The position numbers and the translations under genes are program-made. The notes beneath the pieces were generated by a model. That model was given only the letters and a program-made list of their open reading frames with translations, did no database searches and had not been told where the DNA came from. From NCBI RefSeq assembly GCF_016552165.1, contig NZ_JACVDA010000011.1:1-64000 (forward strand): DNA of 64,000 nucleotides. The letters run 5' to 3'. Shown here in pieces: positions 20,185 to 27,944 of this stretch (positions within the stretch are counted from its first letter, which is position 1; each line of letters starts with the position of its first letter). This stretch comes from Parvimonas parva (GTDB taxonomy: Bacteria > Bacillota > Clostridia > Tissierellales > Peptoniphilaceae).

Positions 20185-21326
20185 ATACTAAACATATCCT
20201 CAATTTGTTCATCATTTAATTCATAATTATACCATTTTTGATAATATTCTTTAATCATAGACTTAAGGTCATAGTCCTTAAATTCATCTGGATAAGTTGA
20301 TTTTGCAAGCCAAGCTAGCACAAGCGGACCATCCGGATTTGGTGTAAACCAATTCCACATACCAAGCTTAGTGTTATAAACTTTTTTATCCTTGACTGCT
20401 TTCATATTTGAAAAATCAATACCTTCTACTGAATTTTTAAATACATCTTTTGTTGTAATGTCAAGAAGACCTGGACCGTCAAGATACAGTATATCCGGAT
20501 TCCATTTATAAATTTGTTCTACAGTAACTTTAGCAAAACCTTTTGCTTCGTCAGCCAGATTTTTAACACCTATTCTCTTTAGCCAAAAATCTCCAAACAC
20601 TCCCTTACCGGCAACCATTGGTACACCTTGAGTATATTTCCATAAAATCATGCCGGTTGGTTTTTTGCTATCATCTATTTTTGCAATTCTTTCTTCAACA
20701 TCTTTTACAATTTCTTGACCTGCTTTTATAAAGTCATTTGTTTTTCCACTTTCACCAAAAACATCTTCAAGAAGTTTTAACCATTGTGTGTATCTATCTA
20801 TTGGATCAGCCGGACCATTTGTACCAACAGTAGCAAAGCCTACACATGGTATGCCCGTTTTAGATAAGGCTTCATAATGTCCTTTATTTGATGCGTTGTA
20901 GAAAATAACATCCGGTTTAAGTTTCATTATTTCCTCAATATTTATGTCAGATTGAGCTTTAACAGTATTTTGACTATCAAGAAGTTCCGGAGCTATATCC
21001 TTTAATACTGTATTTGAAATTACTTGCTTAAGTGAACCGGCATATCCCACTATATTTGGAGCCTTTCCATGATGATAAGCCATGTAAGTAGATAAAATAG
21101 GAATCTGATCTATTACTATTCTTTCGATTTTTTCCGGAACTTCTACCTTATTACCTGCATGGTCTGTGATTGTCCTAGTTTTTTTCTTTTCTTCCTTTTT
21201 CTCAGTTTGAGTCGCGTTCTTGTTTTCTGATTTTTGTTCGGTTTTCTTATTGCCACAAGCAGTCAGACCTGTTGAGGCAAGCAATGTCAAACATAAAATT
21301 AATGATATTTTTTTAATAGCTTTCAT
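20181..21326 (-). CDS. FecB-type substrate-binding lipoprotein
   Basis: A 381-residue lipoprotein. The signal peptide ends in the lipobox GLTAC with C24 as the lipidation site. A Lys/Glu-rich linker precedes the class III binding fold that opens with TITDHAGNKVEVPEKIERIV. Two tryptophans in GMWNWFTPNPDGP and the QGVPMVAGKGVFGDF stretch line the likely ligand cleft. The ligand is unknown; a ferric or cobalt chelate is the family expectation. AGGAGG precedes the start. Confidence 0.9.
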   Translation of the reverse strand: MKAIKKISLILCLTLLASTGLTACGNKKTEQKSENKNATQTEKKEEKKKTRTITDHAGNKVEVPEKIERIVIDQIPILSTYMAYHHGKAPNIVGYAGSLKQVISNTVLKDIAPELLDSQNTVKAQSDINIEEIMKLKPDVIFYNASNKGHYEALSKTGIPCVGFATVGTNGPADPIDRYTQWLKLLEDVFGESGKTNDFIKAGQEIVKDVEERIAKIDDSKKPTGMILWKYTQGVPMVAGKGVFGDFWLKRIGVKNLADEAKGFAKVTVEQIYKWNPDILYLDGPGLLDITTKDVFKNSVEGIDFSNMKAVKDKKVYNTKLGMWNWFTPNPDGPLVLAWLAKSTYPDEFKDYDLKSMIKEYYQKWYNYELNDEQIEDMFSI

Positions 21327-22085
21327 CTAATCCTCCTTTTTACTTGCTGAAACTATATAAGAATTTTTTGTACTTTTAGATCTCTCTAACATTTTTGTAA
21401 ATCTATCCCTATTTTCTTCTGAATAAGCTTTTTTATAAAAATTCGCAGCCCCAATCGGTCCCTCATCTTTTATGATTGTATCTCTATCTAAGAGAATCAT
21501 CTTGCCGGTTCTTTGTGAAAAAGGTCTAAAAGAATTTTCTATAAACAGTTTATTCCAATTTTCTACGGTTAGAGGATACACATCCATGTTTGTAAATTTT
21601 GAAAGTTGTCTTCTTATATCTTCACTTTGATTTTCCACTGCTACATCATGAGTTAATAAGTATCCTCCTTTTTTTAAAACCCTGTGATAATTTTTAAGAG
21701 CTTTTGCTTTTTCTTCATTTGGAAGCATGGTAAGCATTGCCTCATTAATTATTAAATCAAATGTTTCATCCTCAAACTCCAAATTCAAGGCATTCATATT
21801 CATAACTTCAATTTCTTTGTCTAAACCTAAAAGCTTTATATTCTCTAAGGCTTGGTCTATGGCAATTTGGTCGATGTCTATGCCTATTATTTTGCATTTA
21901 TATTTAGTATAAAGTCTTATGAGATTATCCCCTCTATTGCAAGCAACTTCCAAAATGCGCATATCTTTATCGATTTGAACCTGATCAAGTAACCAATCGG
22001 TCATAATACCGCCACCCGGTCTAAGTCTTGTTCTACCAAGCATTTTTAAAAAATCATGTCCAAATATAATTTTGTTTTGTTCCAT
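21327..22085 (-). CDS. class I SAM-dependent methyltransferase
   Basis: A 252-residue methyltransferase with motif I ILEVACNRGDNLIRLY (about 44-59), an acidic motif II in IIGIDIDQIAIDQA and a motif IV-like LIINEAMLTMLP. It is the first gene of the chelate-uptake operon, one base from the binding-protein gene. A methyltransferase in such an operon could modify a small ligand made or scavenged by the cell; this is inference. The RPGGGIMTDWLLDQ opening resembles GlcNAc/phosphonate-cluster-type methyltransferases only weakly. Confidence 0.85.
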   Translation of the reverse strand: MEQNKIIFGHDFLKMLGRTRLRPGGGIMTDWLLDQVQIDKDMRILEVACNRGDNLIRLYTKYKCKIIGIDIDQIAIDQALENIKLLGLDKEIEVMNMNALNLEFEDETFDLIINEAMLTMLPNEEKAKALKNYHRVLKKGGYLLTHDVAVENQSEDIRRQLSKFTNMDVYPLTVENWNKLFIENSFRPFSQRTGKMILLDRDTIIKDEGPIGAANFYKKAYSEENRDRFTKMLERSKSTKNSYIVSASKKED

Positions 22086-22127
22086 ATCATTTCCTCCTTA
22101 TTGACAATAATATTCATTACGTATATA

Positions 22128-22136
22128 ATTATAACA
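22128..22136 (-). promoter_or_regulatory. extended -10 promoter of the chelate-uptake operon
   Basis: On the minus strand TGTTATAAT (22136-22128) is an extended -10 element with no good -35 hexamer. The palindromic operator at 22155-22168 is centred about 40.5 bp upstream of the predicted start point. That is the spacing of a class II Crp/Fnr-activated promoter. Confidence 0.6.
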
Positions 22137-22154
22137 TAAATACTTATTATTACA

Positions 22155-22168
22155 GTTGCTAAAGCAAC
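22155..22168. promoter_or_regulatory. Crp/Fnr-type operator GTTGC-TAAA-GCAAC
   Basis: A perfect inverted repeat with 5-bp arms and a 4-bp spacer, the geometry bound by Crp/Fnr-family dimers. It lies 13 bp before the regulator's own start codon and near -40.5 relative to the divergent operon. It could therefore activate the operon and limit the regulator. This is seen in sequence; the function is inference. Confidence 0.65.
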
Positions 22169-22181
22169 GGGAAGGGCTATT

Positions 22182-22775
22182 ATGGACGAAATTATTTTAA
22201 AAAGCGAATTATTTTATGGCTTAGAGGAATCTACTATAGAGCACATACTTTCTTGTATCGACAATAAGATCTTAAATTTTACTAAAGATGAGTATCTATA
22301 TGATTTTTCAGAAGGTTTTAAGGCCGGTATTGTTTTAAACGGAAGAATTGATTTATTAACAATAGATAATGATAGAGAGATTATAGATAGGATTTATAAT
22401 ATTTCCGATTCTTTTTCTATAAATTTTTCCTCCCTAACTGATAGATTTATGGTTGCAAAAAAAGATTCCAAAGTTTTAGTCCTTGATATTAGCAAAATCT
22501 TTGAAAAAAATAAAAAGTCCTGTTCAAGCAGACCGATTTTTATGGAAAATATTATAAAATTGTATAATGAACAAATTTCATACTTAACTTACAAGTTAGA
22601 TATATATTCTAAACCTAAGATTAGGGAAAAAATTAATAAATATATAGACAGATATGGTAAAGACTCCCTATTTTCTAATAAATTATCCAGAGAGGATTTG
22701 GCGAAATTTTTAGCTTGTAATAGACCCGCCCTTTCGAGAGAGTTATCTCTTATGAAAAAAGAGGGATTAATATAA
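22182..22775 (+). CDS. Crp/Fnr-family transcriptional regulator
   Basis: A 197-residue regulator with a cyclic-nucleotide-like beta barrel (about 10-115) and a C-terminal helix-turn-helix LSREDLAKFLACNRPALSRELSLMKKEGLI split across residues 168-197. It has only three scattered cysteines and lacks the four-cysteine Fe-S cluster of FNR, so another signal is likely. It is shorter than typical members (about 220-230). It faces the chelate-uptake operon across a 96-bp control region containing a fitting operator. Confidence 0.88.
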   Translation: MDEIILKSELFYGLEESTIEHILSCIDNKILNFTKDEYLYDFSEGFKAGIVLNGRIDLLTIDNDREIIDRIYNISDSFSINFSSLTDRFMVAKKDSKVLVLDISKIFEKNKKSCSSRPIFMENIIKLYNEQISYLTYKLDIYSKPKIREKINKYIDRYGKDSLFSNKLSREDLAKFLACNRPALSRELSLMKKEGLI

Positions 22776-22782
22776 AAGTATT

Positions 22783-22838
22783 GCTTATAGGACTGACTAA
22801 ATATAAACAAAAATTACAAAAAATCAGTCCTAATAAGC
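22783..22838 (+). terminator. inverted repeat, possible terminator after the regulator gene
   Basis: Imperfect arms 22783-22796 and 22824-22838 (14-15 nt) enclose a loop of about 27 nt just past the regulator stop. The T run behind it is weak, so termination is only likely. Confidence 0.45.
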
Positions 22839-22850
22839 TATTGTCTTATT

Positions 22851-22919
22851 TTAAACCCATGCTATCTTTAGCTCTTCCATAAACAAATCTCAATATTGCA
22901 TTAGGTTCTACTTTTACCG
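22851..22919 (-). pseudogene. C-terminal remnant of an unidentified gene
   Basis: On the minus strand an open frame ending in the protein-like tail RFVYGRAKDSMGLK and a stop at 22851-22853 runs back to about 22919. There it meets, in a different frame, the truncated GNAT remnant. It looks like the end of a gene whose front was lost when a deletion joined it to the GNAT fragment. I do not recognise the family. Confidence 0.4.
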
Positions 22920-23107
22920 TCATCTACCACTGCTAAAATTAAATTCTTTTCATCTTTTAAATTTTTTACAATTTTTTCCTCATTCCAAATTCTTTCGTCA
23001 GGTTCATACATCATAAAATCTGTTTCACTATCTATAATTTTTAAACAATCATAAAAATCTTTAGCATCAGTATCTAGCAATTTTCTAATTTCCATAAATT
23101 TCTCCAA
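22907..23107 (-). pseudogene. truncated GNAT gene remnant (paralogue of the 27.3-27.8 kb GNAT)
   Basis: About 62 residues closely match the start of the GNAT gene at 27758 (MEKFM-I R-L-DTDAK, then ETDFMMYEPDERIWNEEK). The frame then breaks after DDGK into three unrelated codons and a stop. The acetyl-CoA-binding half is missing, so it cannot be active. It belongs to a decayed duplication that also includes the following promoter region and the first codons of an S9 peptidase. Confidence 0.8.
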
Positions 23108-23270
23108 TTTTAAGTTTCATTTAATATAAATATTTTATAATATAATTAGATTTTATCAAAAAGAATATTTTGTATTTTTTTTGTTTTTATATTATAATTA
23201 AATTGTAAATTTTTTATTTAAGGAGGCAATATGAAAAGTATAAAAATTGATGAATTTAAAAACTTTTTAT
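22917..23270. repeat. duplicated segment, copy A (direct repeat of about 27,568-27,944)
   Basis: The block running from the GNAT coding start through the intergenic promoter to the first 12 codons of the S9 peptidase is repeated in the same orientation at about 27,568-27,944. Identity is high but not complete and there are small indels in the promoter region. The two copies bracket the adhesin and nitrilase genes. Confidence 0.8.
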
Positions 23271-23296
23271 CTATATTTTTTCATTTTTTCTATTGA
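23231..23296 (+). pseudogene. S9 peptidase start remnant
   Basis: Behind a perfect AGGAGG the frame begins MKSIKIDEFKNF, identical to the start of the S9 peptidase at 27908, then runs into unrelated residues and stops after 21 codons. It is the right-hand part of decayed copy A. Confidence 0.75.
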
Positions 23297-23337
23297 AATT
23301 TTTTTCTACTTTAAATTTAATAAATTTCTTTTTAAAC

Positions 23338-23374
23338 AAAAACCCCAAATCTTTTGTTCTGATTTGAGGTTTTA
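23338..23374 (-). terminator. terminator of the adhesin gene
   Basis: Arms of about 12 bp (with G-U pairs) around 23341-23351 and 23361-23372, with an A run at the left giving T residues on the minus strand, just past the adhesin stop. Confidence 0.7.
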
Positions 23375-23383
23375 GATTATAAA

Positions 23384-26350
23384 TTATTTATTTTTCTTTT
23401 TTGAATAAAGAAAACCAGCTAAACTTGTTACTGCTAATAACATAGTTGAATTTGAAATATTAGTTTTTGGAAGACCTTTGTTACTTTTTGTATTTTTTTG
23501 TTTTGTTTGTTTAACTTCACTCTTATCTTTTTTATCGTCTTCCTTCTTGTTTAAAACATGAATTTGTGTTTTGGCATAACCATTTTTAAATTTAAACTCA
23601 AGATTATGATTTCCTTCTGTTAAAGAATTTTTAAATTCTTGAGTAAACTCAATGATTGTACTACCTGATTTTAAATTATACATTGATGAATCAACAATTT
23701 TCCCATCTAATAATACTTTTTCGAAGTTTTTAACATCTTCATCTAATCTAAAGTATAATTTATTGTCATCATTTTTAGTAACAGTTTGATTTTTACCATA
23801 TAAAAATTCAATTACCTTAGGATTGTTGTTATTTTGTTTATCTGATGAATTATTATTCTTTCCTTTTTCGAACTTAGCTTTTAAAGAATTAACTTTTTCT
23901 TCAAGTTCTTTTATTTTTTTGTTAAGCTCATCAATTTCATTTTGTTTTTTACTTCCAGATTGTTTTGCATTTTCTAACTCTTGCTTAGCTTTTTCAAGTT
24001 CTTGTTTAATTTTTTCAAGTTCTTTTCTAGTTTTTTCTGAATCTTGTTTTGATTTTTCAAGCTCTTGTTTAATTTTTTCAAGTTCTTTTTTTGTGTTTTC
24101 TAAAATTCTTTCAAGTTCTTTTTTTTCTCTTTCTCCAACTATTGATGGAGCATTTTCTGTACTTAATTTATCTAATAAGTCTTTATTCGGAGCAGTATAT
24201 CCATTCCAATTTGGTGTTTCATTTTGAAGTTTAGAGTCTTCAATCGAATTTGTAGATTTTTTACCATCTATTGCATATCCTTTTGCTTTTTTGCCAATAG
24301 TTATTGAGTCAAATACAGCTTTTCCACCTTCATTCTTACTCATATAACTATTTCCACCATGCAAATATGCATTATCAACAGTAATTGTTCCATTACCTGA
24401 AACTCCATTTCCACCTTTGCCTGAAAATCTACCATTTCCTCCAACAGCAATTAAAGTTCCTTTTCCTGCTACTGTTCCCTCTAATTTTAAAGCATCTCCT
24501 CCATTACTTGTAAGAGCATAGCGACCGCCTGCAAAAAGTCCAAGTTTTGCATCTTTTTCAATAGTTAATGTTTTACCTTTTGCAATCTCCATTGCTCCTT
24601 GTCCTTTATATTGTTCACCTGTAGGAGCTTCATCTCCACGTATAAATACATTACCTTTTATAGTTGCATTACCTTGAACACTCACAACTGGAGTTTGTAT
24701 ATGTTTTGCATTTTTCCCATCAGTTAAATAATTGGCATTTGAATAAATAACAGAGTTTTGTAATGTTGCACCATCTTTTAAAATTATTTGACCGTTTATA
24801 GAAGATCCACTTGCAAAACTCTTATGATAGTCATCATAATTTACTTCAAGAGTTCCACCATTTTCAACTGTTATTTTTCCATATAATGATGAATCTGAAA
24901 GATTAAGTTTACCACCGTCTTTTACTACGATATTTACAGAACTTAAAATTTTCATATTTATAAGATAAAGTTCTCCTGTAACAATTAAAGTTTGAGTTGT
25001 AGATTCATTTTCTCCTATTGGATATCCAAGTTCTGAATATTTTCCACTTTCCCTTGAACCGAACCAAAGTTTTAGATTTTTTGGAACTGTTACTTCTTCC
25101 TTATCTTTTCCAAACTTCTTGATTACCCAAGGCTTCATATCCCATTCTTTTTTTGTTTCAGGATTTTTTAAGGCTCTAAATTCACTCTCAACCAATCTTT
25201 CTTCAAGAGTAACTTCATTTGAATCAAAAACTTCAAAATCTAATTTATTTGATTTTATCTTTTCATCTTTTGATTGAACAAAAACTTTATAATTTCCTTT
25301 TTTAGTTGGAATTCCTGATAATCTAATACTGTTATCCATTTTAGAATATTTTGCTTGCATACCGGAATCTTCAGAAATAATTTTTGCTTCTAATTGCAAA
25401 TCATTTGCTACATCTTTTGCATCTTTAAAATCTGAATCCGCTGGTTTTTCTTTGTCTGTATAGGCAATTTGTAATTTTACATTACTATTTTTATTTGAAT
25501 TTACTCCACCACCAGTAGCAGAGGAAACAGCGTCATATTTTTGTTGACCTATAATTGCCGCTTCAAAAGAACCAACTATTCTTAAATGATATTTTTTAGA
25601 ATAATTACTCTCTTTCTTAACAAACTCTTTTCCCTTTCTCTCAAAAGAAACTGAAGAATTGTCGTCAAAAACAAATTTAACTATATGTCCGTCTGGCACT
25701 TTTTGTCCAAGATACAAAACTTTATTTTCTTCGTCTATAAAATAACTATCTCCAAAAACTGCACCCTTACTACTTTTTTTTCTAAATTCTTTACCATTTA
25801 CAAGAACTTTCTTAATCTTACTAATTTTATCTTTAGGTTCAATAGAATATTTATTTTCAAAGTTTAATTCATTAATTGCTTTTAATGAAAATTCATTATT
25901 TTCTTTATTATCAGGAGTTTCATTTGGTGTAGAAGGTTTTTTATTGTTATTTTCTTCTATTTTTATAAAATTATCTCCATCTTTTTTAAATGAAATAGTA
26001 CTTTTATCTTTAAACTCAATTTTTATTACTTCATTATCCTTTGGATCCTGACCAAGATATAAACAGTTATTTGATAAATCTAAATAAAATGCTTTTCTAA
26101 ATACTGCAGCTTTATTATCTTTTTTTACATATTCATTATTTTCTACAAAAATTTTTGCTATTTCCTTTAATTTATCTTTAGGCGTAATTTCATATTTATC
26201 ACTACTTCCCAATCTACCTTTGATAAATTTTAAAGAAATATCATCTTTTTGTTCTTGTGTTGTCGTTTTTGCATTTAAAACTTGCATTTGACTAATTGGA
26301 ATTAAGCACATTGAAAGGCTTAAAACAATTGCAGTAAATTTTTTCTTCAT
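23384..26350 (-). CDS. large cell-wall-anchored surface protein with LPKTN sorting signal
   Basis: A secreted protein of 988 residues. I place the start at 26350 (MKKKFTAIVLSLS), behind GGAGG; an in-frame ATG 22 codons earlier lacks a ribosome binding site. After the signal peptide come two similar modules, each containing a YEI/YSI-PKDK...KKV/IFV start and a YLGQ...F-DNSSVSF end. A Gly/Asn-rich beta-helix-like section follows (about 440-690, with repeated VENGGTLEV/IVKDGGKLNL units). Then come a heptad coiled coil (about 725-825) and a final domain. The C-terminus is LPKTN, a hydrophobic helix and KKKNK, so a sortase should fix it to the wall. It is probably an adhesin. Confidence 0.88.
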   Translation of the reverse strand: MKKKFTAIVLSLSMCLIPISQMQVLNAKTTTQEQKDDISLKFIKGRLGSSDKYEITPKDKLKEIAKIFVENNEYVKKDNKAAVFRKAFYLDLSNNCLYLGQDPKDNEVIKIEFKDKSTISFKKDGDNFIKIEENNNKKPSTPNETPDNKENNEFSLKAINELNFENKYSIEPKDKISKIKKVLVNGKEFRKKSSKGAVFGDSYFIDEENKVLYLGQKVPDGHIVKFVFDDNSSVSFERKGKEFVKKESNYSKKYHLRIVGSFEAAIIGQQKYDAVSSATGGGVNSNKNSNVKLQIAYTDKEKPADSDFKDAKDVANDLQLEAKIISEDSGMQAKYSKMDNSIRLSGIPTKKGNYKVFVQSKDEKIKSNKLDFEVFDSNEVTLEERLVESEFRALKNPETKKEWDMKPWVIKKFGKDKEEVTVPKNLKLWFGSRESGKYSELGYPIGENESTTQTLIVTGELYLINMKILSSVNIVVKDGGKLNLSDSSLYGKITVENGGTLEVNYDDYHKSFASGSSINGQIILKDGATLQNSVIYSNANYLTDGKNAKHIQTPVVSVQGNATIKGNVFIRGDEAPTGEQYKGQGAMEIAKGKTLTIEKDAKLGLFAGGRYALTSNGGDALKLEGTVAGKGTLIAVGGNGRFSGKGGNGVSGNGTITVDNAYLHGGNSYMSKNEGGKAVFDSITIGKKAKGYAIDGKKSTNSIEDSKLQNETPNWNGYTAPNKDLLDKLSTENAPSIVGEREKKELERILENTKKELEKIKQELEKSKQDSEKTRKELEKIKQELEKAKQELENAKQSGSKKQNEIDELNKKIKELEEKVNSLKAKFEKGKNNNSSDKQNNNNPKVIEFLYGKNQTVTKNDDNKLYFRLDEDVKNFEKVLLDGKIVDSSMYNLKSGSTIIEFTQEFKNSLTEGNHNLEFKFKNGYAKTQIHVLNKKEDDKKDKSEVKQTKQKNTKSNKGLPKTNISNSTMLLAVTSLAGFLYSKKKNK

Positions 26351-26536
26351 ATAAACCTCCGAATTTTTTAATATAAATTGATTTGCAATATCGTTATTGA
26401 TTATATTATATATCAATATATAAAGTCAAGTATTTTAAAAAAATTTCGCCTCTTTACTTTATATTAAATACAAAAAAGAGCAGATTTTGAGATTAAAACC
26501 TCTAGTCAACTCTTTTTCTAAATTTCAGAATATTTT

Positions 26537-27250
26537 TTATATCTCAACGATTAAAATATCTTCTTTATCCAATTCTAAACTATTTTCAATTTTTCCATTT
26601 TTAAAATAATATGCCCCACCAACGCTTATTGGCTCTTCTTTTGTGATTGAATTTAACAAAAGTACATTATCTGATGCCAATTTAGATTGCTTTGCATATT
26701 CAGATTGTTCAGTATTTTTCCATTCATCTTTTGTGAAATTACAATACACAGGCCAAAGTAAAATTCCATTTATTTTAAATTTTTTAGGGCAAATCCACAT
26801 ATCGCCACATAGTGCAATTTTAAATTCTCTATTCTTATAGATAAAAGTTTCTGAAATCTCTCCTTCACAATAATGCTCATCGGTAATTGAATATTCTTTC
26901 CAATTTTTTGTAATTCTTCTATAATTATGGATTATTTTTCCTTTTTCAATCACTACATAAGAAGAGTAAATATTTTCTTTTTCTCTTTCGATATAGCCAA
27001 TAGCAAGGTCAATTTTATGTTTTTCACTAAGTTTTTTTAATTTTTCCATAGTTACAGACTCTTTTGTAATTGCAATATTTTTATCTATTTCATAATTCCA
27101 AGAAAGTGAGTCAAAGCCTTGCAAAAAAGTTTCTCCAAAACAAAGTAAATCAGCACTTCCATTAGAAGAGATAATCGCCTTTTCTATTTTTTCAATATTA
27201 TATTCAATTTTCCCATTGTTAAATTCGTAAGAAACTAGTCCTATTTTCAT
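26537..27250 (-). CDS. carbon-nitrogen hydrolase (nitrilase superfamily)
   Basis: A protein of about 237 residues with the nitrilase triad region: a glutamate in LLCFGETFLQGF (about E40), a lysine in NYRRITKNW (about K115) and the nucleophilic cysteine in IALCGDMWICP (about C148). I use the ATG at 27250 with GGAG 6 nt upstream rather than a GTG two codons earlier. The start is only 10 nt past the ancestral end of the interrupted GNAT gene, so the two form an operon. Family members hydrolyse amides or nitriles; the substrate is unknown. Confidence 0.82.
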   Translation of the reverse strand: MKIGLVSYEFNNGKIEYNIEKIEKAIISSNGSADLLCFGETFLQGFDSLSWNYEIDKNIAITKESVTMEKLKKLSEKHKIDLAIGYIEREKENIYSSYVVIEKGKIIHNYRRITKNWKEYSITDEHYCEGEISETFIYKNREFKIALCGDMWICPKKFKINGILLWPVYCNFTKDEWKNTEQSEYAKQSKLASDNVLLLNSITKEEPISVGGAYYFKNGKIENSLELDKEDILIVEI

Positions 27251-27260
27251 ATTCACTCCA

Positions 27261-27758
27261 TTAAAATATTTTTGACATCATATACTCATCTACATATTTT
27301 CCATTTACATACATTGTTTTTTTCTTTATTCCTTCAATAGTAAATCCGCTTTTTTCATAAAGCCTTATAGCTATTTTGTTTTCACATTCTACTGTTAATT
27401 ACAATCTTATAATTCCATTTTTAATTGCCCAATCGTCAAGCATTTGAAATAGTTTTGTTCCTATTTTTCTATTACAGTAATTTTTTTGCATTCCAATTAC
27501 TATATAGGCAGTATGTCTAATTCTCCTAAAAGCTCCTCTTTCTGCTGATAAAAATCCTACTATTTTCCCGTCCTCTATCACTCCTAAAAATAAATTCTTT
27601 TCATCTTTTAAATTTTTTACAATTTTTTCCTCATTCCAAATTCTTTCGTCAGGTTCATACATCATAAAATCTGTTTCGCTGTCAATAATTTTGAGACAAT
27701 TATAAAACTCTTTAGCATCTGTATCAATCAGTCTTCTAATTTTCATAAACTTCTCCAT
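27261..27758 (-). pseudogene. GNAT acetyltransferase interrupted by one in-frame stop
   Basis: The frame encodes 119 residues of a GNAT protein, meets TAA at 27399-27401, then continues in the same frame for 45 more codons to TAA at 27261. The continuation reads LTVECENKIAIRLYEKSGF, the canonical end of a GNAT domain. Full length would be 165 residues, normal for the family. A single change from GAA (Glu, expected in the GNAT motif I-R-L-E-L-T-V) explains the stop. Without the tail the acetyl-CoA fold is incomplete. Its N-terminal part is duplicated at 22.9-23.1 kb. Confidence 0.8.
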
Positions 27759-27944
27759 TTTTTTAGTTTCATTTAATATAAATATTTTATCATATAATTA
27801 GAATTTATCAAAAATTTTTTTGTAATTTTTTTGTTTTTGTAGTATAATCAAATTGCAAGAGAATTTCAATAAGATAATTCTTGTAAATTGTTGTTTAAGG
27901 AGGCAATATGAAAAGTATAAAAATTGATGAATTTAAAAACTTTA
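27568..27944. repeat. duplicated segment, copy B
   Basis: The partner of the segment at 22917-23270. Here both flanking genes (GNAT front and S9 peptidase) continue, so this copy preserves the ancestral order. Confidence 0.8.
27821..27848 (+). promoter_or_regulatory. probable promoter of the S9 peptidase gene
   Basis: TTGTAA and TATAAT are separated by 16 bp, about 60 nt before the start. The -10 is also kept in the decayed copy near 23.2 kb. Confidence 0.5.

Noticed and set aside
23823-24227. A 134-codon plus-strand frame rich in Ser and Phe
   Set aside because: It is the antisense of the Lys/Glu coiled coil of the adhesin, which automatically gives Ser/Phe/Leu codons.
27399-27401. Recoding of the TAA stop in the GNAT gene
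   Set aside because: TAA is not a known selenocysteine or pyrrolysine codon, and the expected residue is Glu; a point mutation is simpler.
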